The translations under genes were made by a program, and so were the position numbers. This document shows, piece by piece, positions 7,377 through 15,679 of a stretch of DNA of 46,138 nt; within the stretch, counting starts at the first letter, position 1, and each line of letters opens with the position of its first letter. Source of the DNA: UBA12158 sp035562735 (GTDB taxonomy: Bacteria > Patescibacteriota > Microgenomatia > UBA12405); NCBI GenBank assembly GCA_035562735.1, contig DATMWB010000048.1, forward strand, positions 1 to 46,138. Reading direction: 5' to 3'. Below the pieces are notes generated by a model, which was not told the origin of the DNA, did not search any database, and saw only the letters and a list, made by a program, of their open reading frames with translations.

Positions 7377-8105
7377 ATGAATAGTAAAATAATTGATGAA
7401 ATATCAGTATTTTTCCCTTGTTACAACGAAGAAAAAAACATTGAAACCACTGTAAACAAAGCTGTATCGATATTAAAAAAAATTGCTACAAAATGGGAAA
7501 TAATCATTATTAATGATGGTTCAAAAGATGCTACTGGAAAAGTTGCCTTAAAGATAAAAAATAAATATTCTCCAAACATCAAGGTTGTTACCCACAACCC
7601 AAATCGTGGCTATGGTGCTGCCTTTAAAAGTGGCCTTTATAATTCAAAGTACAAATGGATAGCCTTTACTGATTCAGATGGCCAATTCGATTTTTCAGAG
7701 ATAGAAAAATTTATTAAAACTCAAAAGAGTACCAAATCTGATTTAGTTATTGGATATTATCTAAAACGAAAAGTCTCTCCACTAGTAGTTTTATCTTCAA
7801 AAATTTGGGAGTTAATTGTCTATGTCCTTTTTGGATTACATGTCACCGACATTGACTGTGGCTTTAAATTTATTAAAAAAGAAGTTGTTGATACTATTCC
7901 TAAGCTTGAGGCCGAAAGGGGAGCCTTTATTAGTAGCGAATTTCTTATCAAAGCAAAAAAAGCTGGCTTTAAAATTACCGAGATTGGCGTCCATCACTAC
8001 CCACGTACAGAGGGACAGGCTACAGGTCGTCAATTAAAAGTTATTATCAAAAGTTTCTCTGATTTATTTAAACTTTGGTACAAAATAAATTTTTCCCGTG
8101 ATTAA
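7377..8105 (+). CDS. GT2 glycosyltransferase, polyprenol-phosphate sugar synthase-like (DPM1-type)
   Basis: This cytoplasmic GT-A enzyme probably makes a polyprenyl-phosphate-linked hexose that serves as donor for the GT39-type proteins encoded next. The 242-aa protein starts with the nucleotide-binding strand FPCYNEEKNIE, then IIINDGSKDAT (Asp of the NDGS motif). It carries the metal-binding DSD in FTDSDGQFD at about residue 100 and the acceptor-side motif DIDCGFKFIKKE near 160, typical of DPM1/ALG5-like enzymes. No membrane segments are evident, as in single-domain DPM1. The ATG sits 6 bases after an extended -10. The GTG of the next gene overlaps its stop. The sugar cannot be told from sequence. 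Confidence 0.85.
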   Translation: MNSKIIDEISVFFPCYNEEKNIETTVNKAVSILKKIATKWEIIIINDGSKDATGKVALKIKNKYSPNIKVVTHNPNRGYGAAFKSGLYNSKYKWIAFTDSDGQFDFSEIEKFIKTQKSTKSDLVIGYYLKRKVSPLVVLSSKIWELIVYVLFGLHVTDIDCGFKFIKKEVVDTIPKLEAERGAFISSEFLIKAKKAGFKITEIGVHHYPRTEGQATGRQLKVIIKSFSDLFKLWYKINFSRD

Positions 8106-9510
8106 AAAATTTCTTATTAAACACTGGCTTATTGTATTTATATTGCTTGTTTCAGCATTTTTTAGGCTATATCGTATCTCTGATTACATGGAATTTTTGG
8201 GGGACCAAGGTCGAGATGTCATAATTGTTCGCGATTTTTTAAAAAACGGCAATCTCTTTTTTATTGGACCTCAAACTAGTATTGGTAACATGTATTTAGG
8301 CCCTTTTTACTATTATTTAATTGCCCCCGCCTTACTTCTTGCCAACTTTAATCCTGTCGGTCCGGCTATCTTTGTAGCCCTTCTTTCAGTTGTCACCGCA
8401 TATTTGATATTTTTTGTATCAAAAAAATGGTTTAATCCAACTACTGCCTATATTGCCACCTTTCTTTATGCTATTTCTCCCACAGCAATAAAATATGCCA
8501 ACTTTTCTTGGAATCCAAACATCATGCCACTCTTTGCTCTCCTTTTTATCTATTTTATGACTGAAAAGCGCTATATTTGGGCCTCTTTGTCATTTGCTAT
8601 GTGTCTAAATTCTCATTATCTGGCTTTGATTCTTCTCCCTTTAGCTTTAATAATTTGGTTAAAGGACTATTCCAAAAAATCAATCCCTCCAACTCTGATG
8701 GCTGTTGTTGTCTTTATTATTTCTCTTTTTCCTCAATTACTTTTTGATTTAAAACACAATGGTCAGAATATTAAAGCCCTCTTAACTTTCTTTAGTCAAC
8801 GAGAGACAACTGTTAATTTAAAGGTCTATAAGTCCCTTCCCGTAATTCCAAAACTTTTCAATCAAATTAATACCAGTCTTTTGGCTGGAAAGGATATAAC
8901 TTTTGGAATAATAATTTCTATTATCCTATTTATAGGCTTAATATATCTTTTAAAAAAATATCGAAATCAAAAACTACTTTACTGTGTTTTATGGTATTTC
9001 TTTGGGCTTGTTGGCCTAGGTTTGTACAAACAACATATATATGATCACTACTTTGGTTTTCTCTTCCCAGTTCTTTTTATCCTAATGGGCTATCTTTTAA
9101 GTAAAGCCCCAAAACTACTATCTATTTTTCTATTTATTTTCTTGACTATTTTTTCTCTTCTTCAAAATCCTTTTCGCTGGTCACCACCGCATCAATTAAA
9201 AACCGCGTCTGCTGTTGCCGATATTGTCATTACAGATGCCAATAATCAAGATTTTAATTTTGCTGTTCTTTCAAAAATGGGTTATGGATTTTCATATTAT
9301 TTACTAAACCAAAAAAACTACTTTGATTTAAGTGATAAAAAAACGGATCAACTTTTCGTTATTTGCGTTCCACATCCCGATGTCAACTGTAATCCAATAA
9401 ACAATCCTGAATGGGGAATTGCTGCCTTTGGATGGGCAAAAATAGACAATCAAAAAGAAATTGAGGGCATTAAAATATATAAATTAGTTCCAAATCCTAG
9501 CGGCCAATAA
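8098..9510 (+). CDS. GT39-like membrane glycosyltransferase, Asp-Gln variant
   Basis: This 470-aa multi-pass protein of the PMT/ArnT (GT39, GT-C) superfamily would transfer a sugar from polyprenyl phosphate to an acceptor on the outer face. Residues 9-24 form TM1. The first external loop carries the catalytic-type Asp36, but followed by Gln37 (GDQGRD) where GT39 proteins usually have Asp-Glu. IGPQ...GNMYLGPFYYYLIAP follows at about 57-78, then roughly ten more membrane segments with FSWNPNIMPL and FDLKHNGQN between them. The last ~100 residues are soluble. It starts with GTG overlapping the upstream stop. It is clearly related to the next gene and to the gene at 14477. Confidence 0.83.
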   Translation: MIKKFLIKHWLIVFILLVSAFFRLYRISDYMEFLGDQGRDVIIVRDFLKNGNLFFIGPQTSIGNMYLGPFYYYLIAPALLLANFNPVGPAIFVALLSVVTAYLIFFVSKKWFNPTTAYIATFLYAISPTAIKYANFSWNPNIMPLFALLFIYFMTEKRYIWASLSFAMCLNSHYLALILLPLALIIWLKDYSKKSIPPTLMAVVVFIISLFPQLLFDLKHNGQNIKALLTFFSQRETTVNLKVYKSLPVIPKLFNQINTSLLAGKDITFGIIISIILFIGLIYLLKKYRNQKLLYCVLWYFFGLVGLGLYKQHIYDHYFGFLFPVLFILMGYLLSKAPKLLSIFLFIFLTIFSLLQNPFRWSPPHQLKTASAVADIVITDANNQDFNFAVLSKMGYGFSYYLLNQKNYFDLSDKKTDQLFVICVPHPDVNCNPINNPEWGIAAFGWAKIDNQKEIEGIKIYKLVPNPSGQ

Positions 9511-10823
9511 TGAAATTAGAAAAGCCACTTCTTGTTTTCCTTGTCTTTGTGGTTTTTATATTAATGAGAATGTGGATGTTGCCAAAGACCATTAGTTTTG
9601 GTTGGGACCAAGAGCGCGACGCCCAAGCTGTTGAAAAAATTTTTACCCAATTTTCCCTTCCCCTTATAGGTCCTCGGGTAGTTGGTGACAATGGTTTTTA
9701 TCTTGGGCCTTATTTCTATTATCTTTTAGCTCCCTTCTATCTAATTAGCTCGCTTCATCCCCAAGCAATGATTTATTTTATTGCCTTTACTACAACCATC
9801 TTTTTCATATTAACTTTTATTGTCTTTCAAAAACTTTATGGTCAAAAAGTAACCTTGTTATTTTTGGCTATATGGTCTTTTCTTCCCGCCACTGTTACCC
9901 AAGATAGGATTTCATGGAACCCCATATTAATCCCCCTAATGTTTTCTTGTTTAATATTTACCCTTGACAGGTTAAAGAATAATAAAAAATATTTCATAAT
10001 TTTAGGCCTTATTTTGGGATTAATTTTTCACATTCATTTTCAGGGTTTGTTTTATCTTGTCTTTACACTTATTTACTTAATAAGCAAAAATAACAAAAAT
10101 ATAAAATATTTTTTTTGGCTTCTATTCGGTTTTGCCCTAACCTTTTTACCACTAATAGTTTTTGATCTTCGACATCAGGGAATAAACTTTAATTTGTTTA
10201 TCAATTTCTTTTCTAACTCAGATAATTCAGTCAAATCTATTGGTGCATTTTTACCTGTCTGGTCAAATTTTATCAATCTAATTATTGGTATAAACAGTAC
10301 CGCAATCTCAATAATTTTTTGGTCCTTGCTACTACTCTTTGGATTTATTAATCGACAAAAACCCTATATATTTTCTTTCACTCTACTACTATTCATCACC
10401 CCAATTGCCTTCATGATATATGGCAAAAGACCTTCAGAGTATTATTTTAATTACCTATTACCAATAATAATTCTATATTTGTCAATTTTTATCTCTCAAT
10501 TAAAATTACCTTATTATCTGATAATTCCATTATATTTTCTTTTTAGTTTTAATTCCTTCAAATCAATTAGACCCAGTCCAACCTCATTATTTTATAAAAA
10601 TGATATTGTTCAAAAGGCAAAAGAAATCCTTCAAGATAAGTCTGTTTACATTTCATACGACACCCCTTTGGGTGAGAACAATGGATTTGATTACTTGATA
10701 AAACATTACAAAATTAGTCGTAGTAATAATCCAAATGACCCAGGTGTTCAATTTATAATTCCTAAAAAAGAGTTATTACCCACCTCTGGGGATATTAGTC
10801 TATTTATCCCCAGTCAATTCTAA
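9510..10823 (+). CDS. GT39-like membrane glycosyltransferase, Asp-Gln variant (paralogue of upstream gene)
   Basis: This 437-aa GT-C protein is built like its upstream neighbour: TM1 (6-22), loop motif WDQERD with Asp33-Gln34, then IGPRVVGDNGFYLGPYFYYLLAP. Later landmarks are ISWNPILIPL, HFQGLFY and FDLRHQGIN. The C-terminal ~80 residues are hydrophilic and probably external (TPLGENNGFDYLIKHYKIS). The stop of the previous gene and this ATG overlap by one base (TAATG). It is probably a tandem duplicate with a changed acceptor or sugar; which one is unknown. Confidence 0.83.
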   Translation: MKLEKPLLVFLVFVVFILMRMWMLPKTISFGWDQERDAQAVEKIFTQFSLPLIGPRVVGDNGFYLGPYFYYLLAPFYLISSLHPQAMIYFIAFTTTIFFILTFIVFQKLYGQKVTLLFLAIWSFLPATVTQDRISWNPILIPLMFSCLIFTLDRLKNNKKYFIILGLILGLIFHIHFQGLFYLVFTLIYLISKNNKNIKYFFWLLFGFALTFLPLIVFDLRHQGINFNLFINFFSNSDNSVKSIGAFLPVWSNFINLIIGINSTAISIIFWSLLLLFGFINRQKPYIFSFTLLLFITPIAFMIYGKRPSEYYFNYLLPIIILYLSIFISQLKLPYYLIIPLYFLFSFNSFKSIRPSPTSLFYKNDIVQKAKEILQDKSVYISYDTPLGENNGFDYLIKHYKISRSNNPNDPGVQFIIPKKELLPTSGDISLFIPSQF

Positions 10824-10824
10824 A

Positions 10825-12285
10825 ATGAAACATAAATTATCAATTTTAATTTTAGTTTCAATATTATTTTGGGTATTTTATGCCCTCTTTTTCAAAGTAG
10901 ATTACTGGCAAAATCACGATGGTGATTTTCAATTACAACGAGCCTTTGCAGCTATTAGTTCAATTAAATCAGGTCAATTTCCCTTACGTTGGGCTAGTAC
11001 TTTGAATTATGGTTGTGGCCTACCTGTTTTCAACTTTTTTTATCCATTAATATATTACGTTTTTTCCCTTTTGGACTTATTCAAAATAGACATCTTTTTA
11101 AGTTTTAAGATTATATTGGCCACCTTCTATACAATCGGTACCTTTTCAATTTTTTATTTTGTCTATTCACTAAAAAAATCTTATAGCGGTAGTCTTATTG
11201 CCGCCATTCTTTTTGCCCTTAATCCATATTTTTTACAGTTGGTTTATGTACGTGCCAATCCAGAAATCATTACATATGGCCTCTTTCCATTAGTATTGCT
11301 CTTAATCAATAAATCAAAATATTTTTCTCTATTTTTTGTCACTATTTTATATTTTTTGTCTCATAACACCACAGTATTAATTACTTTCCCCCTCATTGTT
11401 GGATTTTGTATTTATCTTTTTGTAAAAAATAAAAAAATTAATTATTTTTTAGTGTTTACTTTGTTATTGTCTTGTTTGGCATCAAGCTTTTTTCTTGGAC
11501 CTGCAATTCTTGAAAAAAAATATGTCAAACTAGGAACCAGTATTGCCGCAGATTATAATCAACATTTTCCTACCTTAAAACAACTCTTTATTTCACCTTG
11601 GGGATGGGGATATTCTACTTCTGACACTAATGATGGTATGTCTTTCAAATTCGGTTACCTTCAGTGGTGTTTGCTTGCTTTGACCCTAATTCTGTCTATT
11701 CGTCATCGATATTTGTTGTACCTGAGCTTACCTCTATTAGTTTGTCTTTTTATGACCTTACCCCCATCAAAAATCATTTGGGATAATCTAAAAATTTTGC
11801 ACCAACTTCAATACCCTTGGCGTCTTTTGGGATTATCAGTACTTCTAATTTCCATTATTTCACCTTTTACTTATCTTTCTCTTCCAGCAAAATTTCGCCC
11901 ATTATTTTTGCTCTTCATAATAATCATTTCACTTGTTAGCAATAGAAATCACATTCAAGCAGTTATTAATCCAAACAAACCTGATTTTACCAGGATAGGG
12001 AATACAACAATAGCCGATGAACTTCTACCTCAAGGTGCTATTAATGACTGCTATCACGACGGGAAAAAACTTAGTTATTTCCCAAATTCATATGAAATTT
12101 CCCAAGATAACAAGCCTGTGGACTACCAAGAATGTTCTGGATACCTCTGTACAACCGAAGGCGATATTTCAACTGATAATATTCAATGGCACTACACCTC
12201 AACTCCAATTCAAAAAATATTTAACTATTTATCATTAGCTTCGGTTGTCCTTTGGCTTATCCTCACTTTCCTTAGGCGCCAATAA
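10825..12285 (+). CDS. PTPS-related multi-pass membrane protein, putative GT-C glycosyltransferase
   Basis: The 486-aa polytopic protein carries the signature of the family named '6-pyruvoyl-tetrahydropterin synthase-related' membrane proteins: an external HDGDFQLQR (31-39) after TM1, then GQFPLRW and NYGCGLPVFNFFYPLIYY. Despite the family name nothing suggests pterin chemistry; the GT-C-like fold and context suggest glycan transfer. It has about 11 membrane segments and a soluble stretch near the end (about 395-465, with NDCYHDGKKLSYFPN) before a final TM. Two more members occur at 15680 and 36834. This copy is the most divergent, with HDGD rather than DD. Confidence 0.72.
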   Translation: MKHKLSILILVSILFWVFYALFFKVDYWQNHDGDFQLQRAFAAISSIKSGQFPLRWASTLNYGCGLPVFNFFYPLIYYVFSLLDLFKIDIFLSFKIILATFYTIGTFSIFYFVYSLKKSYSGSLIAAILFALNPYFLQLVYVRANPEIITYGLFPLVLLLINKSKYFSLFFVTILYFLSHNTTVLITFPLIVGFCIYLFVKNKKINYFLVFTLLLSCLASSFFLGPAILEKKYVKLGTSIAADYNQHFPTLKQLFISPWGWGYSTSDTNDGMSFKFGYLQWCLLALTLILSIRHRYLLYLSLPLLVCLFMTLPPSKIIWDNLKILHQLQYPWRLLGLSVLLISIISPFTYLSLPAKFRPLFLLFIIIISLVSNRNHIQAVINPNKPDFTRIGNTTIADELLPQGAINDCYHDGKKLSYFPNSYEISQDNKPVDYQECSGYLCTTEGDISTDNIQWHYTSTPIQKIFNYLSLASVVLWLILTFLRRQ

Positions 12286-12289
12286 CCTC

Positions 12290-12295
12290 TATAAT
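12290..12295 (+). promoter_or_regulatory. Consensus -10 box, leaderless geometry
   Basis: A perfect TATAAT overlaps the end of the upstream gene's terminal region and ends 6 bases before ATG 12302. It is the best -10 match in the window and decides the start of the following GT2 gene. Confidence 0.65.
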
Positions 12296-12301
12296 CTGTT
12301 A

Positions 12302-13072
12302 ATGCGTAAAATAAGTATCATCATTCCTTGCTATAACGAAGAGAAAAATATAAAAAAGGGTGTACTCGATGAAGTTGCCAATTTTTTAAAAAATGCAGAT
12401 TTTGAATGGGAAGTTATCATTGCCAATGATGAGTCTACTGATTCAAGTTTAAAACTTTCAAAACTTTTTGCAGATAAACATAAAAATTTCCGCGTTCTTG
12501 ATTTGCCCCACGGTGGGAAGCCCTCTGCTGTTTGGGGTGGAATCAAAGCCGCCAAACACCCATTGATTTTATTTACTGATATGGACCAGTCAACTCCTTT
12601 AAAAGAAATCAATAAATTATTACCATTTTCGGATACATACGATGTTGTTATCGGATCACGAGGTAGAGATAGGGAAGGCAATTCAATAATTAGAAAGTTC
12701 ATGGCCACTGGATTTTTGGCTTTTAGAAGACTCATTTTATTACCAAACATCATTGATACCCAATGTGGATTTAAACTATTTAGAACTGATGTTGCCAAAA
12801 AGCTTTTTCCAAATCTTCAATTTTTTAAAGATACTGCTGACAAAAAAGGTTGGAGAGTTTCCGCCTTTGATGTTGAGCTATTATTTATGGCTCAAAAATG
12901 GGGTCACAAAATAAAAGAAGTCGAAGTAAATTGGAAAAATGAAGATGTCAGCGATACCAAGGGTGACGATGGTTCCAGGTTCAAAAAAGAATCATTAAAT
13001 ATGATTCAAGAAATCCTTAGAGTCAAAAAGAACGATTTAAGAGGTCTCTATGAACAAACACTTAAAAAATAG
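12302..13072 (+). CDS. GT2 glycosyltransferase, dolichyl-phosphate glucosyltransferase-like (ALG5-type)
   Basis: The 256-aa cytoplasmic transferase probably makes polyprenyl-phosphate hexose. It starts directly with the family's first strand (IIIPCYNEEKN), then IANDESTDSS, LPHGGKPSAVWGGIKAA and metal-binding TDMDQSTP (DMD). VVIGSRGRDREG and DTQCGFKLFR are diagnostic of the ALG5/DPM group. ATG 12302 is chosen because a TATAAT ends 6 bases upstream and because the 19 extra residues from an earlier ATG (12245) are unlike the family N-terminus. Its end overlaps the next gene by 23 bases. It is a likely donor maker for adjacent GT39 proteins. Confidence 0.86.
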   Translation: MRKISIIIPCYNEEKNIKKGVLDEVANFLKNADFEWEVIIANDESTDSSLKLSKLFADKHKNFRVLDLPHGGKPSAVWGGIKAAKHPLILFTDMDQSTPLKEINKLLPFSDTYDVVIGSRGRDREGNSIIRKFMATGFLAFRRLILLPNIIDTQCGFKLFRTDVAKKLFPNLQFFKDTADKKGWRVSAFDVELLFMAQKWGHKIKEVEVNWKNEDVSDTKGDDGSRFKKESLNMIQEILRVKKNDLRGLYEQTLKK

Positions 13073-14480
13073 CCTTATATTAGGAATTATTTGTCTTATA
13101 TATTTTGTCTCTAGAATTTATCGTCTAGACTCTCTTCCTGTCTTTGGTGATGAAGCAATTTACCTTCGTTGGTCTCAGATTATAAAAAGTGTCGACACTC
13201 TCCGCTTTATTCCTCAAAGTGATGGTAAACAGCCCTTATTTATGTGGCTCACTGCTATCAGTTTAAAATTTATTGAAGACCCTCTTGTTGCCGGTAGAAT
13301 TATTTCCATCTTTGCTGGTGCCGGCTCTATAGTTTTTCTATTTCTAATAAGCAAATCATTTTTACCTTCTCTTTTATATCTTTTTCTTCCTTTTACCTTC
13401 TTTTTTGATCGTCTAGCTACAGCTGACTCTCTATTATCGTTTTGGGGTATCTTGTCACTGTATTTATCCCTGAAATTAGCTAAAAATCCGAGGCTTGATT
13501 TGGCAATGATATTGGGTGCAGTTTTGGGTGCCTCCTGGCTGACAAAATCTCCAGCCATTTACTTTGTTGTCTTAAGCTTTGTTACTTTTGTTATTTATAA
13601 CTATAGACAACCCAAAAAAATATATCTTCCCTTGTTGTCTGCTTTTATCTCCTTTTGTATTTATAATATCCTTCGACTGGGACCACAATTCGCCCAAATT
13701 GCCATTAGAAACCGCGATTACATTTGGCCTATTACAGAAATACTCAAACATCCTCTGGATCCACTAATTCCCCATTTAAAAGATGTTTTTAATCTATATG
13801 GGTATTACATTTCTATACCTATTGTTCTTTCCCCACTTATATTTTTTATTTTTCATAAAAAATATAAATTTGATCTGCAGATACTTACCATTGCTCTTTG
13901 GTGGATATTACCTCTAATAGCCAATGCAGCTATGGCCAAGGTTTTCACTGCCCGTTATATTTTGTTTACCCTGCCACCACTTATATTACTTTTGGCTTAT
14001 TTTCTAAAAGTGATATTTGTCAAAAAATACATTTATATTCTATTATTGCTTTTTATTCCAAATCTTTGGCGCATCTATCAAATTTCTTTTAATCCTTTTG
14101 ACTTAAAGCTACCTCCAACCGATACTGGCTATGTTTCTGGTTGGACTTCAGGCTGGGGAATAAAAGAAGTTTCTGAGTACCTAATAGATCGTTCCAAGGT
14201 GGCGAATGTTATCGTGGGTACCGAGGGTGCTTTTGGGACCCTACCCGATGGTCTTCAAATATATACCAACAATGTACCCCAGTTAACCGTCTTTGGGGTA
14301 GGTATTGATATAACCGAAATACCGGCTAAATTAATTGATGCCAAAAATTTTGGTGATGAAGTATATCTATTATTCAATAGCTCTCGTCTCAAGCTTACAT
14401 CTGTTGATATGTCAAAACTTACTTTGATTAATAGTATCCCAAAACCAGACACTGATACTCTTGTTTTATATCGGCTATGA
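13050..14480 (+). CDS. GT39 family membrane glycosyltransferase
   Basis: This 476-aa GT-C enzyme has the normal catalytic Asp-Glu: VFGDEAIYLRW with Asp34-Glu35 after TM1. KQPLFMWL near residue 63 fits the conserved GT39 loop (often HPPL), followed by about ten membrane segments. The ~120-residue C-terminal part is soluble and external (TSGWGIKEVSEYLIDRS ... VIVGTEGAFGTLPDG). An AAGAGG 5 bases before the ATG is one of the few Shine-Dalgarno-like sequences here. It fits with translation of this gene starting inside the preceding coding region (23-base overlap). Donor is probably the polyprenyl-phosphate sugar made by the preceding GT2. Confidence 0.87.
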   Translation: MNKHLKNSLILGIICLIYFVSRIYRLDSLPVFGDEAIYLRWSQIIKSVDTLRFIPQSDGKQPLFMWLTAISLKFIEDPLVAGRIISIFAGAGSIVFLFLISKSFLPSLLYLFLPFTFFFDRLATADSLLSFWGILSLYLSLKLAKNPRLDLAMILGAVLGASWLTKSPAIYFVVLSFVTFVIYNYRQPKKIYLPLLSAFISFCIYNILRLGPQFAQIAIRNRDYIWPITEILKHPLDPLIPHLKDVFNLYGYYISIPIVLSPLIFFIFHKKYKFDLQILTIALWWILPLIANAAMAKVFTARYILFTLPPLILLLAYFLKVIFVKKYIYILLLLFIPNLWRIYQISFNPFDLKLPPTDTGYVSGWTSGWGIKEVSEYLIDRSKVANVIVGTEGAFGTLPDGLQIYTNNVPQLTVFGVGIDITEIPAKLIDAKNFGDEVYLLFNSSRLKLTSVDMSKLTLINSIPKPDTDTLVLYRL

Positions 14481-15667
14481 GAGCATATTTTCCAGCTATC
14501 TTGCTCATCGTCTTTTCAATACTCTATCTATTTCCAAGACTTATCCCACTTAGACAGCAATTGGAGTTTCGTTCTGATCAAGGGGTTCACTTACTTGAGA
14601 CAAAAACAATGGTTGACGATAGAGATATCCGCTTGCTTGGGCCAGTTACCTCAAAAACTTACAATGGTCGACAATTTTTTACTGGGGTAACCTATTACTA
14701 TTTCTTGGCATTGTTAGGGATAACAACAAACTGGTCACCATTGCTCATAACCAGCTCAACTATAATTTTTGAATATATTCTCTATCTATTCTTTATCCGT
14801 TATATCCAAAAAAAGTTTGGATATAATCCCGCTATCGTTGTATCTTTTGTAATTTCTCTGGCCCCTTATCTGATTTTTCATAGTTTTTTCTTTTGGAATC
14901 CTCATTTCTTAATTCCACTGTCAATTATTTTTTTATTTTCAAGAAAAAATCCTTACCTATCAGCATTGATATTCGGACTTGCCTTTAGCTTTCATTATTC
15001 CGCAATTTTTTGGCTAATTCCCTATATTATATTTCGATTTCGACACAACCAGCTTACTTTTGGTATTTTATTAAGATCTATTTTGGTATTTTCTATAGCC
15101 AATTTACCAATCATTCTTTTCGAGTTTCGTCATCAATTTTACAACCTAAAGACGATGTTTTTAGTTTTCAAAGCTGGCTCAGAAACCTTTGGTATAACCC
15201 CACACTATTTCGTTTTCCCACTTTTAATTTTGGTTTTATATTTTGTGCTTCATCTAAGCCAAAAATATCATTTTCCTCTATATCTATTTTTCCTCTTAAT
15301 GTTTTTACTCAAGGATAGTGCAGTAGGTCTTGGTCAAAGAGGCTGGAATTATCAAAATCAACAAAAGGTGGTAAATTACATTAAAAAAGATTGTCCAACA
15401 AATTACAATATAGCCTCGTCGCTTACTGGTGATACTCGTGCCTACGATCTTCGCTTCCTTCTCAATACTTTGGGGTGTCAACCTGGTGAGGTCATCACTT
15501 ATCCAAACTCTTCGACTATTTATTTTGTTAGTTCACCTTCTCGCCCTCCCGAAACTGAAAAAGTTTGGGAAATTGATTCATTCAAACCATTTCAGGTGAC
15601 CAATAAGGAAATCATAAATGACAATGTTATTTTGTATCGACTCGATAAAACTTTTGTCAATCCATAG
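14477..15667 (+). CDS. GT39-like membrane glycosyltransferase, Asp-Gln variant, short
   Basis: The 396-aa polytopic protein starts ATGA-coupled to the previous stop. After TM1 it has FRSDQGVHLLE (Asp34-Gln35) and a second loop RLLGPVTSKTYNGRQFFTGVTYYYFLAL. Later it has FFFWNPHFLIPL, FHYSAIFWLIP and FEFRHQFYN. These landmarks match those of the genes at 8098 and 9510, so the three form a subfamily. It lacks the RD that follows DQ in the other two, and the membrane part is shorter. The C-terminus (about 300-396, with a Cys pair) is external. Probably GT-C; activity is less certain than for DE-type members. Confidence 0.76.
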   Translation: MRAYFPAILLIVFSILYLFPRLIPLRQQLEFRSDQGVHLLETKTMVDDRDIRLLGPVTSKTYNGRQFFTGVTYYYFLALLGITTNWSPLLITSSTIIFEYILYLFFIRYIQKKFGYNPAIVVSFVISLAPYLIFHSFFFWNPHFLIPLSIIFLFSRKNPYLSALIFGLAFSFHYSAIFWLIPYIIFRFRHNQLTFGILLRSILVFSIANLPIILFEFRHQFYNLKTMFLVFKAGSETFGITPHYFVFPLLILVLYFVLHLSQKYHFPLYLFFLLMFLLKDSAVGLGQRGWNYQNQQKVVNYIKKDCPTNYNIASSLTGDTRAYDLRFLLNTLGCQPGEVITYPNSSTIYFVSSPSRPPETEKVWEIDSFKPFQVTNKEIINDNVILYRLDKTFVNP

Positions 15668-15673
15668 TAAAAT
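15668..15673 (+). promoter_or_regulatory. -10-like element, leaderless geometry
   Basis: TAAAAT ends 6 bases before ATG 15680 in the 12-base gap after the previous stop. No -35 is seen. Taken alone it is weak; its support is the same spacing seen at other starts in the window. Confidence 0.45.
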
Positions 15674-15679
15674 AAGAGA

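Noticed and set aside
7816..8037. Small overlapping open frames on both strands within the first GT2 gene
   Set aside because: Out of frame with strong GT2 motifs and without family resemblance or plausible signals.
12245..12301. N-terminal extension of the ALG5-like GT2 gene from an earlier ATG
   Set aside because: The extra 19 residues overlap the previous gene and are unlike GT2 N-termini; TATAAT 6 bases before ATG 12302 favours the shorter form.
12331..12798. 155-codon open frame on the minus strand
   Set aside because: It lies entirely inside the ALG5-like GT2 gene on the plus strand, whose motifs are complete. The antisense product has no recognisable features.
13214..13558. 114-codon open frame on the minus strand
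   Set aside because: It is a shadow of the GT39 gene at 13050; Lys/Arg-rich low-complexity translation without a start context.
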